From Nemania diffusa (taxonomy: Eukaryota > Ascomycota > Sordariomycetes > Xylariales > Xylariaceae): a stretch of DNA of 64,000 bases. The position numbers were made by a program, and so were the translations under genes. The DNA lies in contig JBBPUQ010000002.1 of the NCBI GenBank assembly GCA_038501195.1, positions 2,170,001-2,234,000 on the forward strand. The letters are read 5' to 3'. The notes below the pieces were generated by a model. The model was not told the origin of the DNA. It ran no database searches and worked only from the letters and a program-made list of their open reading frames with translations. Of the stretch, positions 25,163-36,845 are shown piece after piece. Within the stretch, counting starts at the first letter, position 1, and each line of letters starts with the position of its first letter.

Positions 25163-28100
25163 ATGGCTGATGATCAGACTTTGGCAGCGATTGCTGCCAT
25201 TGTCAAAGACCTAGCCGTTTCATCAAATGATTCGTGCCCTGTCCCTATCGGCACCAACTCAGAGATCAAATTACCAGGCCGTGATAGCCCTGCCAAGGAA
25301 GATCTCGAGCGGGAACTCTCGTCCCTCATCATCAGAATCCAACAACTCGAAGCCAAGGCTAGTGCTGCCAACGCTCCCAACTATCCCGACACTCCCAATG
25401 AAACGGTCGTGTCTCCCTTTGAAGACGAAGCAAAATCGTCGGGTCGAACGAAATTCTCACCGCACCGGAACGGCCTACCAGATGAGCGTATTGTCAAGGC
25501 CATCCCACTAACAGACGAAGCTCTTGAAGGGCTACAAGAACATATCAACGACCAGTCTAAGCTACTGGACAATCAGCGCCAAGAGTTGACAAATGTTAAT
25601 GCTCAACTGGTTGAGCAGAGAAAATTACAAGAAAGAGCCCTCCAGATGATGGAGAAAGAGCGCGTTGCAACACTGGAGCGTGAACTATGGAAGCACCAAA
25701 AGGCCAATGAAGCTTTCCAGAAAGCTCTGCGCGAGATTGGCGAGATCGTTACCGCGGTTGCGCGGGGAGACCTGAGCAAGAAAGTTCGCATGAATACAGT
25801 TGAAATGGACCCGGAAATCACCACCTTCAAGAGAACCATTAACACCATGATGGACCAGCTTCAGGTATTCGCCAGCGAAGTATCCCGGGTTGCCCGTGAA
25901 GTCGGCACGGACGGAATACTTGGTGGTCAGGCTAAGATTGAAGGTGTAGATGGCACCTGGAAGGAACTTACTGACAATGGTATTACTCCGTACAACGATC
26001 TACGAGGGCAGGATTACTAACCCTTGCTGTAGTCAACGTCATGGCGCAAAACCTGACAGATCAAGGTATGTTCATCCTACAAATACGTGTAGCAATATCA
26101 CTCGCGACTAACAGCGCAAAAGTGCGCGAAATAGCCTCTGTCACGACAGCTGTTGCTCATGGTGATTTGACGAAGAAGATTGAGAGACCTGCTAAGGGCG
26201 AGATTCTTCAGCTTCAACAGACGATTAATACCATGGTGGGACAATTACGTACATTTGCATCAGAAGTTACACGAGTTGCTCGAGACGTCGGTACCGAAGG
26301 TATGCTTGGTGGTCAAGCCGATGTCATGGGAGTCCAAGGGATGTGGAATGAGTTGACGGTCAACGTCAATGCTATGGCGAATAACCTTACAACCCAAGTC
26401 CGTGACATTGCGAAGGTCACTACTGCAGTTGCCAAAGGTGACCTGACGCAAAAGGTTCAAGCCGAATGTAAGGGTGAAATTTTTGAGCTCAAGTCAACTA
26501 TTAACTCTATGGTCGAACAACTACAGCAATTTGCACGGGAGGTCAGCAAGATAGCCCGAGAAGTCGGCACAGAAGGTCGGCTGGGTGGTCAAGCAACTGT
26601 CAATGATGTCCAGGGAACTTGGCGCGATCTGACCGATAACGTCAATGGCATGGCCATGAATTTGACGACCCAGGTCCGAGAGATATCCAGGGTCACCGCC
26701 GCTGTCGCCCGGGGCGACCTAACCAAAAAAATCGGCGTCGAAGTAAGGGGCGAGATCTTGGAGCTTAAGCTCACCATCAATTCTATGGTCGACCGGCTTG
26801 GAACATTCGCCTTCGAAGTGAGCAAGGTTGCTCGAGAAGTCGGCACAGACGGAACCCTAGGTGGCCAAGCCCGAGTTGATGGAGTTGAAGGCAAATGGAG
26901 AGATCTCACTGAGAATGTCAACACTATGGCCTTGAACTTGACTTCACAAGTACGAGGCATCTCAACCGTCACCCAAGCCATTGCCGATGGCAACATGAGC
27001 CAGAAAATCGATGTCCAAGCCAAGGGCGAGATACTTGTGTTGAAGGAGACGATAAATAACATGGTTGATCGTCTCTCGGTATTTTGTAATGAAGTACAGC
27101 GGGTGGCTAGAGATGTCGGTGTAGACGGCAAGATGGGTGGCCAGGCGGATGTTGGTGGCCTCAAGGGACGCTGGAAAGAAATCACAGCCGATGTCAATAC
27201 CATGGCGACTAATTTGGTGAGTAGTCTCTCCTTAATATTTAGTTTCATGAGAGGTATCTTATTAACAAGCGGTAGACGACACAAGTGCGCGCTTTTGGTG
27301 ATATTACAAACGCGGCTACCGACGGCAATTTCACGAAGCTTGTCGATGTGGAGGCTTCCGGCGAGATGGACGAGCTGAAACGCAAAATCAATCAGATGGT
27401 TTACAACTTGCGCGACAGTATCCAGAGAAACACCCAGGCACGAGAAGCAGCAGAACAAGCGAACAAGACGAAATCCGAGTTCCTGGCTAATATGTCGCAC
27501 GAGATCCGTACCCCCATGAACGGTATTATTGGAATGACACAGCTGACCCTCGATACCGACCTGACTCAATACCAGCGAGAGATGCTAAACATCGTAAACC
27601 AGCTAGCCAACAGTCTACTAACAATTATCGATGATATTCTAGACTTATCGAAGATTGAGGCTCGAAGAATGGTTATTGAGGAGATTCCATACACGTTACG
27701 GGGAACTGTTTTCGGCGCTCTCAAGACCCTAGCTGTCAAAGCAAACGAGAAATTTCTGGATCTCACGTACCGAGTTGATAGTTCTGTTCCTGACTATGTT
27801 GTCGGAGACTCGTTCCGTCTGCGACAAATCATACTAAATCTGGTTGGCAACGCTATCAAGTTTACAGAACACGGCGAAGTCAGCTTAACTATTCGCGAAT
27901 CGGGTGGCCCTAAGCCTAAGAATCCCAACGAGTATGCGATAGAGTTTGTCGTGACTGATACTGGTATTGGAATACCGCAAGATAAGTTGGACCTGATCTT
28001 TGATACCTTCCAACAAGCCGATGGCTCGATGACCCGCAAATTTGGCGGTACCGGACTTGGTTTATCTATCTCCAAGAGACTAGTAACCCTCATGGGTGGC

Positions 28101-29229
28101 GATCTCTGGGTAAGGAGCGAGTTTGGCAAGGGAAGTTCGTTTTACTTTACCTGTGTCGTAAAGCTAGCCGGCGGCGGACTTGGATCTATTGAGAAGATGC
28201 TTAAGCCGTACAAAGGGCACCAGGTGCTGTTTATTGATAAGGGCCTCTCCGGGTATGGAAAAGAAGTGTCTGTCATGCTACGAAGCTTGGGACTTTTGCC
28301 TGTGGTGGTGAACCAGGAAAGAAACCCAGCCACAACAGGCTCCGACAACCCACCCTACGACGTTATTATTGTCGAGTCCATCGAGACGGCTCGGAAGCTG
28401 CGTGCTATTGAAGATTTCAGATACCTCCCTATTGTTCTCCTCGCGCCCGTTGTCCATATCACGTTAAAGTCTTGTCTAGACCTTGGAATCACGTCATATA
28501 TGACAACGCCTTGCGAGCCAATTGACCTTGGGAATGGCATGATCCCAGCCCTCGAGAACCGCGCCACTCCTTCGTTTTCTGACAACACACGGTCGTTTGA
28601 GATTTTGCTCGCTGAGGATAACCGTGTTAACCAACGTCTGGCAGTCAAAATCCTTGAGAAATACCACCATGTGGTAACTGTCGTTGGGAACGGGTTAGAG
28701 GCCGTCGAAGCTGTGCAAAGGAAGAAATTTGACGTGGTCCTCATGGATGTCCAAATGCCTATAATGGTATGATTCCTTTCGCCTACCTTATTTGCTTTGC
28801 TAATCATAACAACAGGGTGGATTCGAGGCGACTGGCAAGATTCGCGAGTACGAACGGAACGCCGGAGCGGTCCGGACGCCAATTATTGCACTGACAGCCC
28901 ATGCCATGATGGGAGACCGAGAGCGATGCATTCAAGCCCAGATGGACGAGTATCTATCGAAGCCTCTGCAACAGAACCATCTGATACAGACGATTCTCAA
29001 ATGTGCGACTCTAGGGGGTGTATTACTCGAGAAGAACCGAGAAAGAGAGCTTGCTTGTCGTCCTAACACAAACAACGGCGACCAAAAATCGCCCTCCATC
29101 GCGCGACCTACTCTCGAGGCCCGCGCAATGACCACTAATGCGCCGGGTGCAAGTCCGTCCTTGGTAGCTACAGGCCAAGGCGACCCATTGCAAAGGGCAC
29201 GTTCAACCCTCTCCGAACCAAGCAGTTGA
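25163..29229 (+). CDS. NIK1: Group III hybrid histidine kinase (Nik1/Os-1), HAMP-repeat osmosensor
   Basis: Five exons, 25163-25979, 26033-26065, 26123-27216, 27276-28766 and 28816-29229, encode about 1282 residues, the usual size for this family. After a coiled N-terminus, six HAMP units start near residues 192, 284, 381, 473, 565 and 656, each with a motif like [13 protein letters not shown]. The H-box [13 protein letters not shown] puts the phospho-accepting His at about 723. N and G boxes ([27 protein letters not shown]) follow. The receiver contains VVLMDVQMP (Asp about 1139) and the conserved Lys in YLSKPL (about 1194). No membrane segment is seen, fitting a cytosolic sensor feeding the HOG MAP-kinase phosphorelay. 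Known relatives are the target pathway of phenylpyrrole and dicarboximide fungicides. All catalytic residues are intact. Confidence 0.96.
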
Positions 29230-30574
29230 GGCGACTAACTGAGCTTATTTATATAGCTCGTGCTCAGAGCTAATAGTATGAACTGATTCCAAGCTGATGG
29301 GATGCAACGCAGCCCATTGCTTGAAGGTCCTCGTGGGCGTCGGTACCGCGTCCCTCGTTCGACGCGTCTCACCAGATCTCGACATCCCCAGGAAGCCGAG
29401 AGCTGACTCTTGCTGCTTCCAGCGATCCTTGATTCCTATGCGCTTAGCGTCTAAAGAATACTTGTTGTACTTTGGCATCTCTCGTCAATGGCTTTTCATG
29501 CATTGCTGTGACTGGGCTCTTCAAGTTTGGACGCATGGGCCCGCTTCAGGAGGGCTTTCAGGACAGTCGGAGTTTATTTGGCGTTTCGGACTGATGATAA
29601 GAGGGCAGTGTGCGAACTTGGTTTTATTTTGCTACGGCCTTGTTGCTAGTGGTGCTTGTCTTTGCTTGTCAGAATCCCTTTGAGGGGCCAATTAGCATTC
29701 TGGTTTCGAAATTAGCATTTACTTTTCCAGATCAGTTAGGAGTTTCCTGTAACTGGCATGTTTGTTTTGCTTGGGAATTGCCACATTCACATTGGAGGTT
29801 GATTGGTTGCTTCACAAACCCACGGCCTTTGTTCAAGGTGCGAGAAGGTCCGCAGTGGTTTCCCTGATGGCAGGGTTCAGGTTGTAATGTATTGTTTTAC
29901 AGTAGCAAAAAAAGTGGTAGATATATCTTATTAACAACCCACTTTTCACATAGATTCTATACAAGCGTGATGTTGGCGGTTTCAAGCTTTTTATACACTG
30001 CCTACTGAGTTGGTGAATGGCTTCGTTGCTATTGACGACACCTTATCCATCGTTAGGTAGGGGATTCCGTTGAACACCTCCAGATTATTCCCTAGTCCTA
30101 GATCTGTTAATAGTAAAAGTTATCAATAACTGGTAGCACTGAGGCAAATGAGCACCTCTCTTTCTTTCTCTAGTGCGTCGTAGTCATTGTGTTGTATAGC
30201 TCAGGCCTCCGTAGTTTAAGATAAAGCTTAAAATTTTGAGCTTAGGTTAGGATTCTGAGAGGAAGTACTGTAGTAGGTACGATGTAGGATAGTCGCGCCT
30301 CTAGAGACATAATTAGATACAGCCAGGCCCTTCTATCATTTAGTGATGGCTGGTTTGTCTCTACAATAACAACTCGCTAAGATGGATGGTAGGACTCTAG
30401 TGTTGAATAGAGGCTAGATAACGAACACTTGTTCCGGGATAAACCCATATTGGAAAACGCCACGAGGCAGGTATTTATATGAAAAAAATCTATGTGTACT
30501 AGGTATTGATGAGTATCACCGTTCCGTACAACAATCCTAAAACAACTGGATGACAGCCAGTGCAATACTGATAT
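29230..30574. other. Intergenic between convergent genes
   Basis: No gene is supported. It should contain the kinase 3' UTR and the 3' end of the small minus-strand gene. An open frame at 29297-29683 (plus) is rich in Cys, Trp and Leu, matches nothing I recognise, and is probably chance. No repeats other than scattered TAGGTA words are seen. Confidence 0.5.
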
Positions 30575-31684
30575 CTATTTCTCCTCAGAGGATTGCTCTT
30601 TATTAAATTTCTCGTCTTTGTTTCCGTCTACGACAGTGCCGCCGCCAGCCTCGATAGACGCTAGTAGCGCATCAAGCTTGTTCTCGAGACTAGCTAGGTT
30701 GGCTTCAATGGCAGCTGCTTGCTGCTCGCCCCTAGGAAATCAAAAACTAGTTAGTAGACCGGTCACTACTAACAAAGGAGACCCCGAACAAGCTGTCGGA
30801 TATCAGTCTATGCATGGCAGGTATCATGGAATTTGTAATGGGTTGGGGTAGGGTCAGAAGACATAAGCCGTTGCACGGGTCTTTTTTTTTTTTTGGCATG
30901 CGTTTTGCAGAGGTGCCTCGTCCAGCCTAGAACATCCACGGCCGGTCCAGCGGCTTGTTAAACGCCATCATGCATGAGCCGGGCTGACGCAGTCAGCTTG
31001 CAGCTACGTAGGTAATGAAGACTAAGTCTTTCAAGGGTAGGGGGGTTCTCAATTGGCAATTGGTGAGGCATTCTGTAGGAAGAGGGGGAAGAAAAAAAAA
31101 ATGGGAATGAGGCAAATGCCATGAATGGCCCATGATCTGCATGGACCAGTGCTGGAGAAAGGCCACGAGGTCTAGAACATGTGACGGCAGGGGACGTGCA
31201 TGCAGTGATGTTTCCGTCGCAAAGGGCGATTAGAATTCGCATCGGCGGTGGATGGATGATTTGAAGGGAGATTGGCATTTGGAGCCATGCAGAAATCGGA
31301 ACAGGTAATTCTCGAGCTTACACTAGGCCACCTTTGGCAGTGTGACCAGGGCAACAGGGCAGACTGGGCAAGACGAACCGATAGGCTACGCAATGAGAAG
31401 GGGGGGAAAACTCTCGAGGTGTGGCAACGGAGATGTGCAGTACCAGTACCGGTATTCTACATAGCAACTATACATACCTTGCGAGGTCTTTGAAGGCCTA
31501 AAAACCGGCCGGCGAGTCGCATTAGCATTAGCTCGTCAGGCTACTTGCAGCTTGGTTATGCGTAACTTACCTGGGCCATCTCCGCTCGGGTCGAGGCGCT
31601 GGGCACATCGTGGACGGTTTGCTCGTGAGCGACCGGGGGAGAGGTGGAGCGGGATCTGGTGCTGTTGTTCTGGGACTGAGACAT
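30575..31684 (-). CDS. Small coiled-coil protein of unknown function (96 residues)
   Basis: Three exons on the minus strand, 31684-31571, 31497-31478 and 30731-30575, join in frame to 96 residues. The N-terminal exon (MSQSQNNSTRSRSTSP) is Ser/Thr-rich and ends TRAEMAQ. The 20-base middle exon adds AFKDLAR. The last exon has a short heptad-like helix (AAAIEANLASLENKLDALLA) and a charged Lys/Glu tail. I do not recognise a family; a small adaptor or complex subunit is possible from the helix alone. Donors are GTAAGT and GTATGT, and acceptors TTTTTAG and TCCTAG. The second intron (30732-31477, 746 bases) is far longer than others here, so a missed internal exon or a different exon partner cannot be excluded. 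The joined frame and consensus splice sites support a real gene. Confidence 0.65.
30882..30894 (+). repeat. Homopolymer T run inside the long intron
   Basis: Thirteen consecutive T residues lie within the 746-base second intron of the small minus-strand gene (a poly-A run in its transcript). It is a plausible site of length variation. Confidence 0.7.
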
Positions 31685-32006
31685 TGCGAGCTCGTATACG
31701 CACAGTTAATACCTGGAAATTACTTTGCGCGGATATGGATGTGTATCGAGGGACCGTGGCAAAATAGATCGGTAGGTAGATCACATACGTAGGCAATGCT
31801 TAATATGAGGCAACGAATGATGAATGATGCCCGCGTAGTGTGGCAGAAGAGGAGAGGGATTTTCGAACAGATGAGATGATCGGGATGCTTCAAAATTGAG
31901 CTGAGAGATGGATACACCACGGTAGTTTTCAGTACTATGTATGTATGTATGTAGGTAAGAGATTAGGTAGGTGCCTACATATACATATGTACATGTAGGT
32001 ACTATG

Positions 32007-32185
32007 TATCCCTTTAACTACCCCCTCGGCACCGCTACATGAATAGTGGGGTAGCGGGGATTCTCGCATAACTAAATACTGCAAGATAGTCCAATGAAAT
32101 CACAGTATCTGGCTCGGGTAATTGTTTTATTGGTATATCTTGTATATGTAGGGCGGTGCCGAGGGGGTACCTAGTTAAAGGGATA
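32007..32185. mobile_element. MITE-like element with terminal inverted repeats and TA target duplication
   Basis: The left end (32007-32040) begins TATCCCTTTAACTA and continues CCCCCTCGGCACCG then CTACAT. The right end (32146-32185), read on the other strand, gives TATCCCTTTAACTAGGTACC followed by the same CCCTCGGCACCG core and CCTACAT. The arms are thus imperfect inverted repeats of about 34-40 bases around a core of about 105 bases. The outermost bases on both sides read TA then TCCCTTTAAC, as expected for a TA target-site duplication of the Tc1/mariner kind. There is no coding capacity, so it would be non-autonomous. The superfamily is inferred only from the TA. Confidence 0.72.
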
Positions 32186-34063
32186 GATAGGTAGAGGTTA
32201 CCTTTCTCTAGCATGGCAGCATGGATCTCTCTACCTTATCGATAAGAAGAGCACTCCCTATATGTTCTTGGCACAAAAGCACATTCTCTACCGAAATGTA
32301 GGTACACCATTACCTAACCTTCCCTTGACATACCTACCTGCCCAGATGGACATATAATAGATTTACCTATTACCTACTCATGTAGGTAGGTAAGTAGTTT
32401 TTCTACAGCATACCTAGTCGCTATAGGACCAATATCTAACAAGATTAGGTAGTGTACCTAGTACGAACCAAGGCCCTGAGTGGACAGTATCAGCGTCATA
32501 CATTGTTGGTCGTTGCACGGCGGAAGAATCGATTTGTTCCCATTTCCATCATAGATCTCGATCATGTGCCGCGACAACGACGGGGAATCGGAATCGAAAT
32601 CCAAATTTCCAAAAAAGGCCATGCTGGTACATCAGCAACACCCCCTACAGGGCGAAAGGGATGGCGGCCTTATACGGCTGCCCTGCCAAGCCGCTCGATC
32701 CCAGACTGAAAAGCCGATGGCGGCACCCCAGCTGGCCCCTGGAGGCGTGCTCTCATTCGCTGCCGCCCTCTCGTTGACCCCGTTCATCAGGCCACTCCCC
32801 GCTGCTAAGTACTCTATCGTGGGCTCCATTTTATCAGGCCACGCCCCGCAGGCTCATCGCGGCTCGCGCTTGATTGGCTAGAGGCACGCAATTCTTTTGC
32901 TTCGAGGCTGACCTTGACCTTCTAAGGTACCGGTACCTCCCTATGCAATGTGCCTTTGACACGCTGCCCCCTTTAGGCTAGGTACCACCTACATTAAACC
33001 ACGACGTCAAGCACTCGGACGACGCTGAGCCTGGTGTTGGTTCAATGGTCGAGTTGCCCAATCTCGACTAAACTGGTATCCAGGACACGCATAATATAAA
33101 ACTTGGTATTAATTGCGGCAGAGAGAATTGTTAGAGCAGTACTTCACTCTAAAGGACACCGCTCTCAGTGAATAAGAACCCGGTGTTGGTACTCGTAACG
33201 ACGCAAGCACCTAGGTATGTATGCGTATCTCATACTCCAAGCAAGTAGGTACACCGGGCTTTAGAGGGCTGTGCATCTTCAGTCGAGATGTCTAAGTAAA
33301 TAAAGCAGAACTTGGAACGAAGTAACTTCTGGTTGGAAGTTAGAACGGTGTATTATATATTTACCTGGAAGGCGTTGCTCCTCATTACCTCCTCAGCCCG
33401 TATTTTGGATTATGCCTAGTCAAAAAGAACAACCATTTTACTGATCTTGTTGCAGTACTGTACACAAGTCAACTGGGCGAGTTGGCTCCAAACTACACGC
33501 CCTATTATAAGGTCATTCCTCGGATTGTTTGGGGAGTTGCTCGAAGCCTTCTAGATTGGAACTATCGTTTTACCATTTACGAAGCAGGTCACCTGGCTAG
33601 TAGGAGGTGCTATGCGTATACAGCTACATGATATATTTACGTGTTATAAACATATCGGGTGTTCGCTGCTTGGTGGGTATTAGTCTATAGTAAGGTATTT
33701 CGTCAAGTCACTTTACCAGTGCTGTCAGTGGATATTTTAAAATACCACGTTCATCCACATGTGTAAGTGGCAGTGTAGTACGTACATAGAGCTTACTTAC
33801 CTCTACCTACTGTAGGTAGCGTCGCACTAGCACAATCACCTAATGCTGTAGTGCACCTAGGGCGGCAGGCTTACCTAACAGAGGCGCTGATCACGAAACG
33901 TACCATTACAGTACACGCCCGTCTTCGACCTGTAGGTGACTTTGCCAACTGTGCCGTAGGTACTATCCTGTAGGTAATGGCAATTCGCCTAATTACTAAC
34001 CGGGTACAGTACCAAGCTGACGCTAGCTCATACCATAAGTTATCAGGTAGACATAGGCTGTGT

Positions 34064-34083
34064 TGTGTGTGTGTGTGTGTGTG
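34064..34083 (+). repeat. TG dinucleotide microsatellite
   Basis: About ten uninterrupted TG units lie in the intergenic region upstream of the SAM-HMG gene. No other function is seen. Confidence 0.8.
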
Positions 34084-34934
34084 ACCTTGCCTTCTCAATA
34101 CAATCACTGTGCTACGATATGTATATAAGTAGAAGTACATGTACTTGAAGAATCGATGATCCGATCAGGTCCGATCCCCCAATGGGCCTCCATTAACACA
34201 CTAGCATCCGTAGCATCCACACATTCGCGGATCTCAGTTACGCTGGCAGATCGAGCAGCACCGGGCTCCATAAGTGCTCAGTTTCTAGATGGAATCCCCT
34301 TTAACACTATCATAGACGACTCAAAGAACAGGACCGTACATACCAGCTTGCTTCTTTCGAGTCTAATAAAAACAAATGCAACACCACAGCGAGACCCGCC
34401 GCCGCCGCCCTCGACCATTAAATTGTCTGCACCGCTCGCCTGCGCATCCGTCCGATCTCGATTTCGCTTTCGATTCGGAACTGTCCACATGAACGAACTT
34501 CGCGAGAGCATTACCTAGAGTCCCCACATGTTAGGCCTTGCTCCCGGTCGTGACGCGTTATCCCAATTCGCCATCCGATCCGCGCGCCTTGCAACGAGCG
34601 ATCCCTTGGAAGCCAGCATTCGCATCGCGCACCAGTCGCGCGCCAGCACCCCGTCGCCGTCGCGTCGACATCACGACCACGACCATTTCGCTACACTTGC
34701 CTCTGCTGACGGTTATTAGACCAGTCGCCGTGGTGAAAGGGACTTGACGCCTAGTCCCGGACCTTAACAATTGATCGAAACAGCGTGTCGAGCGCTTGCG
34801 GGAACGAAACCTGTTGCCGAGACTGGAAGCGTCTGTTGCCGCCGCCACGACTTCTGGTTACGGCGTGCTTACGATCTGGTGGTGGCACTTATATACCGAT
34901 AGCTCTACCGCGAACACGCGGACAAGTCAGCTAT

Positions 34935-36845
34935 ATGAATTTCATCGAAACAGTCTTCGGCGAGCTGGGCATCTCTCAATACCTCGGTGTCTTTATTGAC
35001 CAGGGGTTTGACTCTTGGGACACAATATTGGACATCACCGAATCCGACTTGTAAGCCCCAATCCGCCTCCGTAGCCCATTATTTTCGACGCTAAATAACC
35101 ACCAGGGACGCATTGGGCGTGAAGCTCGGTCATAGAAGAGTAAGTGACCCGGTAGTGGCTACTGTCAGATACACTTCTGGTTGTTCTAACTCTAAATCCA
35201 TAAAGAAACTCCAACGCCGCATTGCCAATTACAGGGGTGTCGCGCCGGACGTCTCTTTAGTCTCACCAACCCGCACAAGCATTGAGGACGCTAGACACGA
35301 TTCAAATCGTGTCGATGTTGGGAGAACAGATGTTAAAGTCGGGCCCATTGTTGCGAAGAGAAAATATAGGAGACATCCAAAGGTTCGCTTGAATTCCCAG
35401 AAATCATCTTAGAGTATATGTTTCGCCCGGGCTACATTGAGTGATCTAACCAAGACATTAGCCTGATGAACATGCTCCAGAACGGCCGCCTTCAGCGTAC
35501 GTCCTCTTCTCTAATAGTAAGTGGAACTTCATGACCAATAAGCCGTTCTCATAAATACTGATAGCTTCTAGAAATGCGAGAGGACCTAAAAGGGCAAACT
35601 CTCACATTTACAGAGATTGCTAAGCTGGTTGGTGAGAATTGGCAGAATCTGGGCCGTGCCGAGAAGGAACCATTTGAGAGACAAGCAAACGAGGCAAAGG
35701 AGAAATATAATCATGACTTAACCGAGTACAAGAAAACTCAGGAGTGCATGAAGTACAATGAATACCTTCGCGAATTCCGGAAGAGGCAGGCTGCCCAAAC
35801 ACAAGGTATCCAGTTGCAGCAGTCGCACGGGATTTTTCCAATGGCTAACCAAGACCTAGAAAAAGATGCTGCCAAGCGACTGAAGACAGATGCCGAGAGT
35901 GCTCGTGGCAGCAGTACCAGTGGCGGTTCAATCGGTCCCAGTAGAACCACAAGTGGTACCGGTAGTGGTTCGGAAAGCCAGCAAGGAAGCGAGCCTCCCC
36001 CATCACGACAACAAAGATTAGGTTCAATAGCCTCAATGTCGACGGCGGGGACAAGTTATTTGGACGATGCATTGACCTCGCCAATACTCTTGGCTCAAGA
36101 GGAATCCAACAGTGGGAGGCGGCGCGGATTATCCAGCCCCCACCCTCGTGATGCCCCTATACTCCCTACCAGCCACCGCAGTGGTTGGGCGGATGGTCAG
36201 GGTGTGACCGGAGATGGTCCTGGCAACGGTGCATCTTGGCTAGACTCAAGAATTGCACCTCCAAATATTTCTCAGTCACCCGAAGTCAGTGTGCTAGGCA
36301 TACATTCAGGATATGCCGGACAAAGCTCCCGTACCAATAGGATGTCCAGAGGATCTGGGTCGTCTGGATCCGCATCTTTTTCACAACCCCCATCACTGAA
36401 ACATGAACAATCCTCACACGGCAGTACCTCATCAGCGTCCTCTCATCCACCAAGGACACCTAGTGACGCATCTTTACCGATCCACGCGCTCCTCTCATCG
36501 CGGCCAGAACCACCAGCTCCTTCATATATCCAGGCACCTCCAGCCCCTATCATGAATGGACAGATATCGCAGGTGCCACTAACGCTATATCCAACACAGC
36601 ATAGTCGTTTACCGGGTAGTTTCCATGGCTCTCCGCGTTTTAGCAATAGTCCATCCAGCCTAGTGCCAGGATCTCGAGGAAATCACTCTGGTACAACACC
36701 TGGATTGGCACATGAGGTTATGGCTAGTTCGCCATCAGAGCCAAACTCATCCTGGACGGCAAAACAAGCAGGCAATAATGAAACTGGGCTTGACGGTATT
36801 AGTGCGCTTCTAAGGGCTCGAGAGATTGTTGACCGTCGCGGATGA
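34935..36845 (+). CDS. SAM-domain and HMG-box transcription factor
   Basis: Five exons, 34935-35050, 35106-35139, 35206-35382, 35462-35516 and 35572-36845, encode about 551 residues with all phases consistent. Residues about 2-62 form a SAM domain (ELGISQYLGVFIDQGFDSW, then DALGVKLGHRRKLQRRI). Residues about 115-183 form an HMG box: ERPPSAYVLFSNKMREDL, then FTEIAKLVGENWQNL and KEKYNHDLTEYKK. The rest is Ser/Pro/Gly-rich and probably disordered. HMG boxes bind and bend DNA and SAM domains mediate protein-protein contacts, so a nuclear regulator that oligomerises or binds a partner is likely; the target genes cannot be read from sequence. The start at 34935 is the first ATG in frame. The second intron (35140-35205) is 66 bases, in frame and stop-free, so retention would insert 22 residues inside the SAM domain. 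Confidence 0.9.

Larger units (their letters stand above)
31685..34934. other. Divergent intergenic region of 3.2 kb
   Basis: No gene is supported. It holds the promoters of the small coiled-coil gene (-) and the SAM-HMG gene (+), a MITE-like element (32007-32185), a TG dinucleotide run (34064-34083), GTATGTATGTATGTAGGT at about 31936-31953 and several TAGGTA palindromes. Open frames at 32452-32881 and 34156-34518 lack motifs, partner exons and consistent codon use. The final 400 bases are GC-richer leader sequence for the gene at 34935. Confidence 0.5.

Noticed and set aside
29297..29683. 128-codon open frame after the NIK1 stop
   Set aside because: Lies in the expected 3' UTR and has no recognisable motif.
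32564..32881. 105-codon GC-rich open frame near the MITE
   Set aside because: No motif and no consistent exon structure; probably a by-product of GC-rich intergenic sequence.
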